A stretch of DNA of 64,000 bases, from the NCBI GenBank assembly GCA_014706295.1, contig JACSVZ010000001.1:45398383-45462382 (forward strand), written 5' to 3'. A program made the position numbers and the translations under genes. Source of the stretch: Lycocorax pyrrhopterus obiensis (Eukaryota; Chordata; Aves; Passeriformes; Paradisaeidae). Within the stretch, counting starts at the first letter, position 1, and each line of letters starts with the position of its first letter. Under the pieces are notes generated by a model. The model made no database searches. It was not told where the DNA came from and saw nothing but the letters and a program-made list of their open reading frames with translations. Shown piece by piece: positions 62,327 through 64,000 of this stretch.

Positions 62327-64000
62327 ATAGTAATATATGCATGAATATAACAATAGGAAAGAATATATGATAATAAATTGTTGCAATATATTTCATCTCT
62401 CCTCATTTTAAATGGCTAATTAAGCTGTTTACATCTTTTTTTGTACTCAGTTTGTTTCTAATCAGTGAAAGGAAGCATGTACTTTTTGAACTGGACTCAC
62501 CTATGGCCTGACTTATGCTCTTGCAAGATGAATTTCTCTCCATGAGGTATTTCAGAGATGTCTCTGGTCATGGTATTTGCACTTTAGATTTCTGCATTTG
62601 GTCACACATATATCACCCCTAGAAGTCAGATCAATCTCACACTTTTTAATTCTATTTCTTCTGCACAGTTTACAGTTGTACACAAGTTTGTTTATTTCAT
62701 TGCAGTCAGGAAGCACTGTTAAATTCAGTGACACTGGACTGGCATGACTGAAGTTGTATCTTTTTTTTTAAATGCCCTTACATGAATTTCCTGTCATGAA
62801 TTTTCAGTAGTCTGTCTCTTTCAAATGGATTAATACTGTGGAATTGTAGGTAATGAAAATCTCTCTGCTGACTGACACAAATATTAAAACCAACTTTCTG
62901 CACTTCACTAATATCAGTAGGGTCCCCCAGTTTCAATTTTGTTGAACTAATTCATGCCACTTCAAATTTTATTACAACTTGAACTTTCATTCCATAATTA
63001 ATTACATGAGCAGCGTGAGTATGCCCTGGATACTGAAAGATTAAAGCCTGCATTTCTACGTCTTAGTTCTGACACAGAGCTTTATTTTGCAGCACCAAGA
63101 TGTGCTGAAGCCAATACTTTTATTGAGACACAGAGAATTTAGCTCTGAAATTTTAGTTCAAGGCATTTCCTGTACAATGTTAAAAATTAATTTACCTGTC
63201 TTTCTGACTCTTTACAATTTAAAGAGACAGGAACACAGAAGACACGTGTTCCTCTGGGGCCGCAGCTAGAGGCTAGGAAAACTACCCACAAAATATTTGT
63301 AATGGTACTAGAAACCTATATTTAAGAAGCTGAAGCATAATTCAGATGTGAGCTAGCAGTTTGGTTGCTTTCTTAATCAACAGAAAGAAACAGGCACTTC
63401 CTTAGAGCAAATCATCCCATGTTAAAAGAGTTTTCTAAGAAAGAGGGAATTAATTGCAACTTGGAGTACCATTGTCTCTCCATTGACTATAGTGAAAGCA
63501 CAGTAACATGGAGCAGTCAACTAATTTTTGGTTAATTTTGCCTGAGATGTTTGTTAATCGAAAGAGACAAAAGTATGTCTGTCAGTGACTGAGTACAACT
63601 AAGTGACATCTCTGTAGAGATGAACTATATATGAGAGACCTTTAGAAGCCCATGGCCACACAAGGCAGGGTTTTGGTATGAGACAGAGAAATTACACTCA
63701 TAAAATTATGTGAGAATTCCACCTCTGCTTTGTAAAAAGGGGAGTAAGACAGTTATCACAATGTAAAAGAAGGCACAATCAGTCCCTGAGTTCCTTGGAA
63801 CCCAGTTCCATATCTGTCTCTTCAAAAATATGCGTGAGATTCTGTGGTGAATAAATTAATGTCAGGAACTCGTTTTATTATAGAAATGCTTCCTAATAAA
63901 AACTGTTTTCTTGAAATAGATATTTAACTTGCATTAAAGTTTTTGAATGCTTAATGAATAACCAAAGAAACAAATCTTCAACAGTTGAAACAGACTCCAG
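62327..64000. other. AT-rich non-coding DNA to the window end
   Basis: No gene was recognised; frames are at most about 60 codons. Contains copy B of the unclassified repeat at about 63260-63365. Confidence 0.55.
63260..63365 (+). repeat. Unclassified dispersed repeat, copy B
   Basis: TACTAGAAACCTATATTTAAGAAGCTGAA at 63306-63334 aligns with the copy near 48160 at 23 of 29 positions. A following CAGATGT-GAGCTAGCAGT aligns with AGATGTATGAGCTGAAGT there. Similarity over about 65 bases in the same order argues against chance. Outer limits are uncertain. Confidence 0.5.

Noticed and set aside
1..64000. CRISPR array, prokaryotic operon, tRNA or rRNA gene
   Set aside because: No regularly spaced direct repeats, ribosome binding sites with long frames, cloverleaf sequences or rRNA-like blocks were seen; the repeats are avian retroelements.

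Overview
The window reads as an AT-rich, gene-free stretch of a bird genome (intergenic or deep intronic). The main evidence is the repeats: ten fragments of CR1, the dominant avian LINE, several with the CR1 3' end and its ATTCTRTG-type octamer repeat, and three endogenous-retrovirus LTR segments of types I recognise from birds. One LTR (54470-55047) looks like a family common in Neoaves, so a neoavian is more likely than a galliform, but this rests on remembered consensus patterns and not on a search. I see no prokaryotic gene structure, protein-coding exon, tRNA, rRNA or CRISPR array. Open frames are short (at most about 131 codons), scattered on both strands, and many lie inside or antisense to repeats.

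Layout. 1-15 kb: mostly unclassified AT-rich DNA with a minus-strand CR1 tail near 3.9 kb and a TG microsatellite at 9.2 kb. 15-16.3 kb: a 14-bp-unit minisatellite, a purine-rich tract and a CR1 3' end. 16.3-34.9 kb: unclassified DNA with a minus-strand CR1 ORF2 fragment at 22 kb, a 22-T tract, several short perfect inverted repeats, a nested inverted repeat at 30.3 kb and blocks resembling conserved non-coding DNA. 34.9-47.6 kb is the retroelement-rich part: five CR1 fragments, a CR1/LTR junction near 40.26 kb and a solo LTR at 45.2 kb. 47.6-64 kb: a second near-complete solo LTR (54.5 kb), a minus-strand CR1 reverse-transcriptase fragment with a changed active site (56.3 kb), an unidentified less AT-rich island (57.6 kb) and a plus-strand CR1 3' end (61.9 kb).

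No genes work together here. What functional potential exists would be regulatory: LTR promoter and polyadenylation motifs and possible conserved non-coding elements. A short unclassified repeat family appears at least three times (21.8, 48.1 and 63.3 kb). I found no convincing new biological system. The items most worth checking are that repeat family, the 57.6 kb island, the CR1/LTR junction and the nested inverted repeat.
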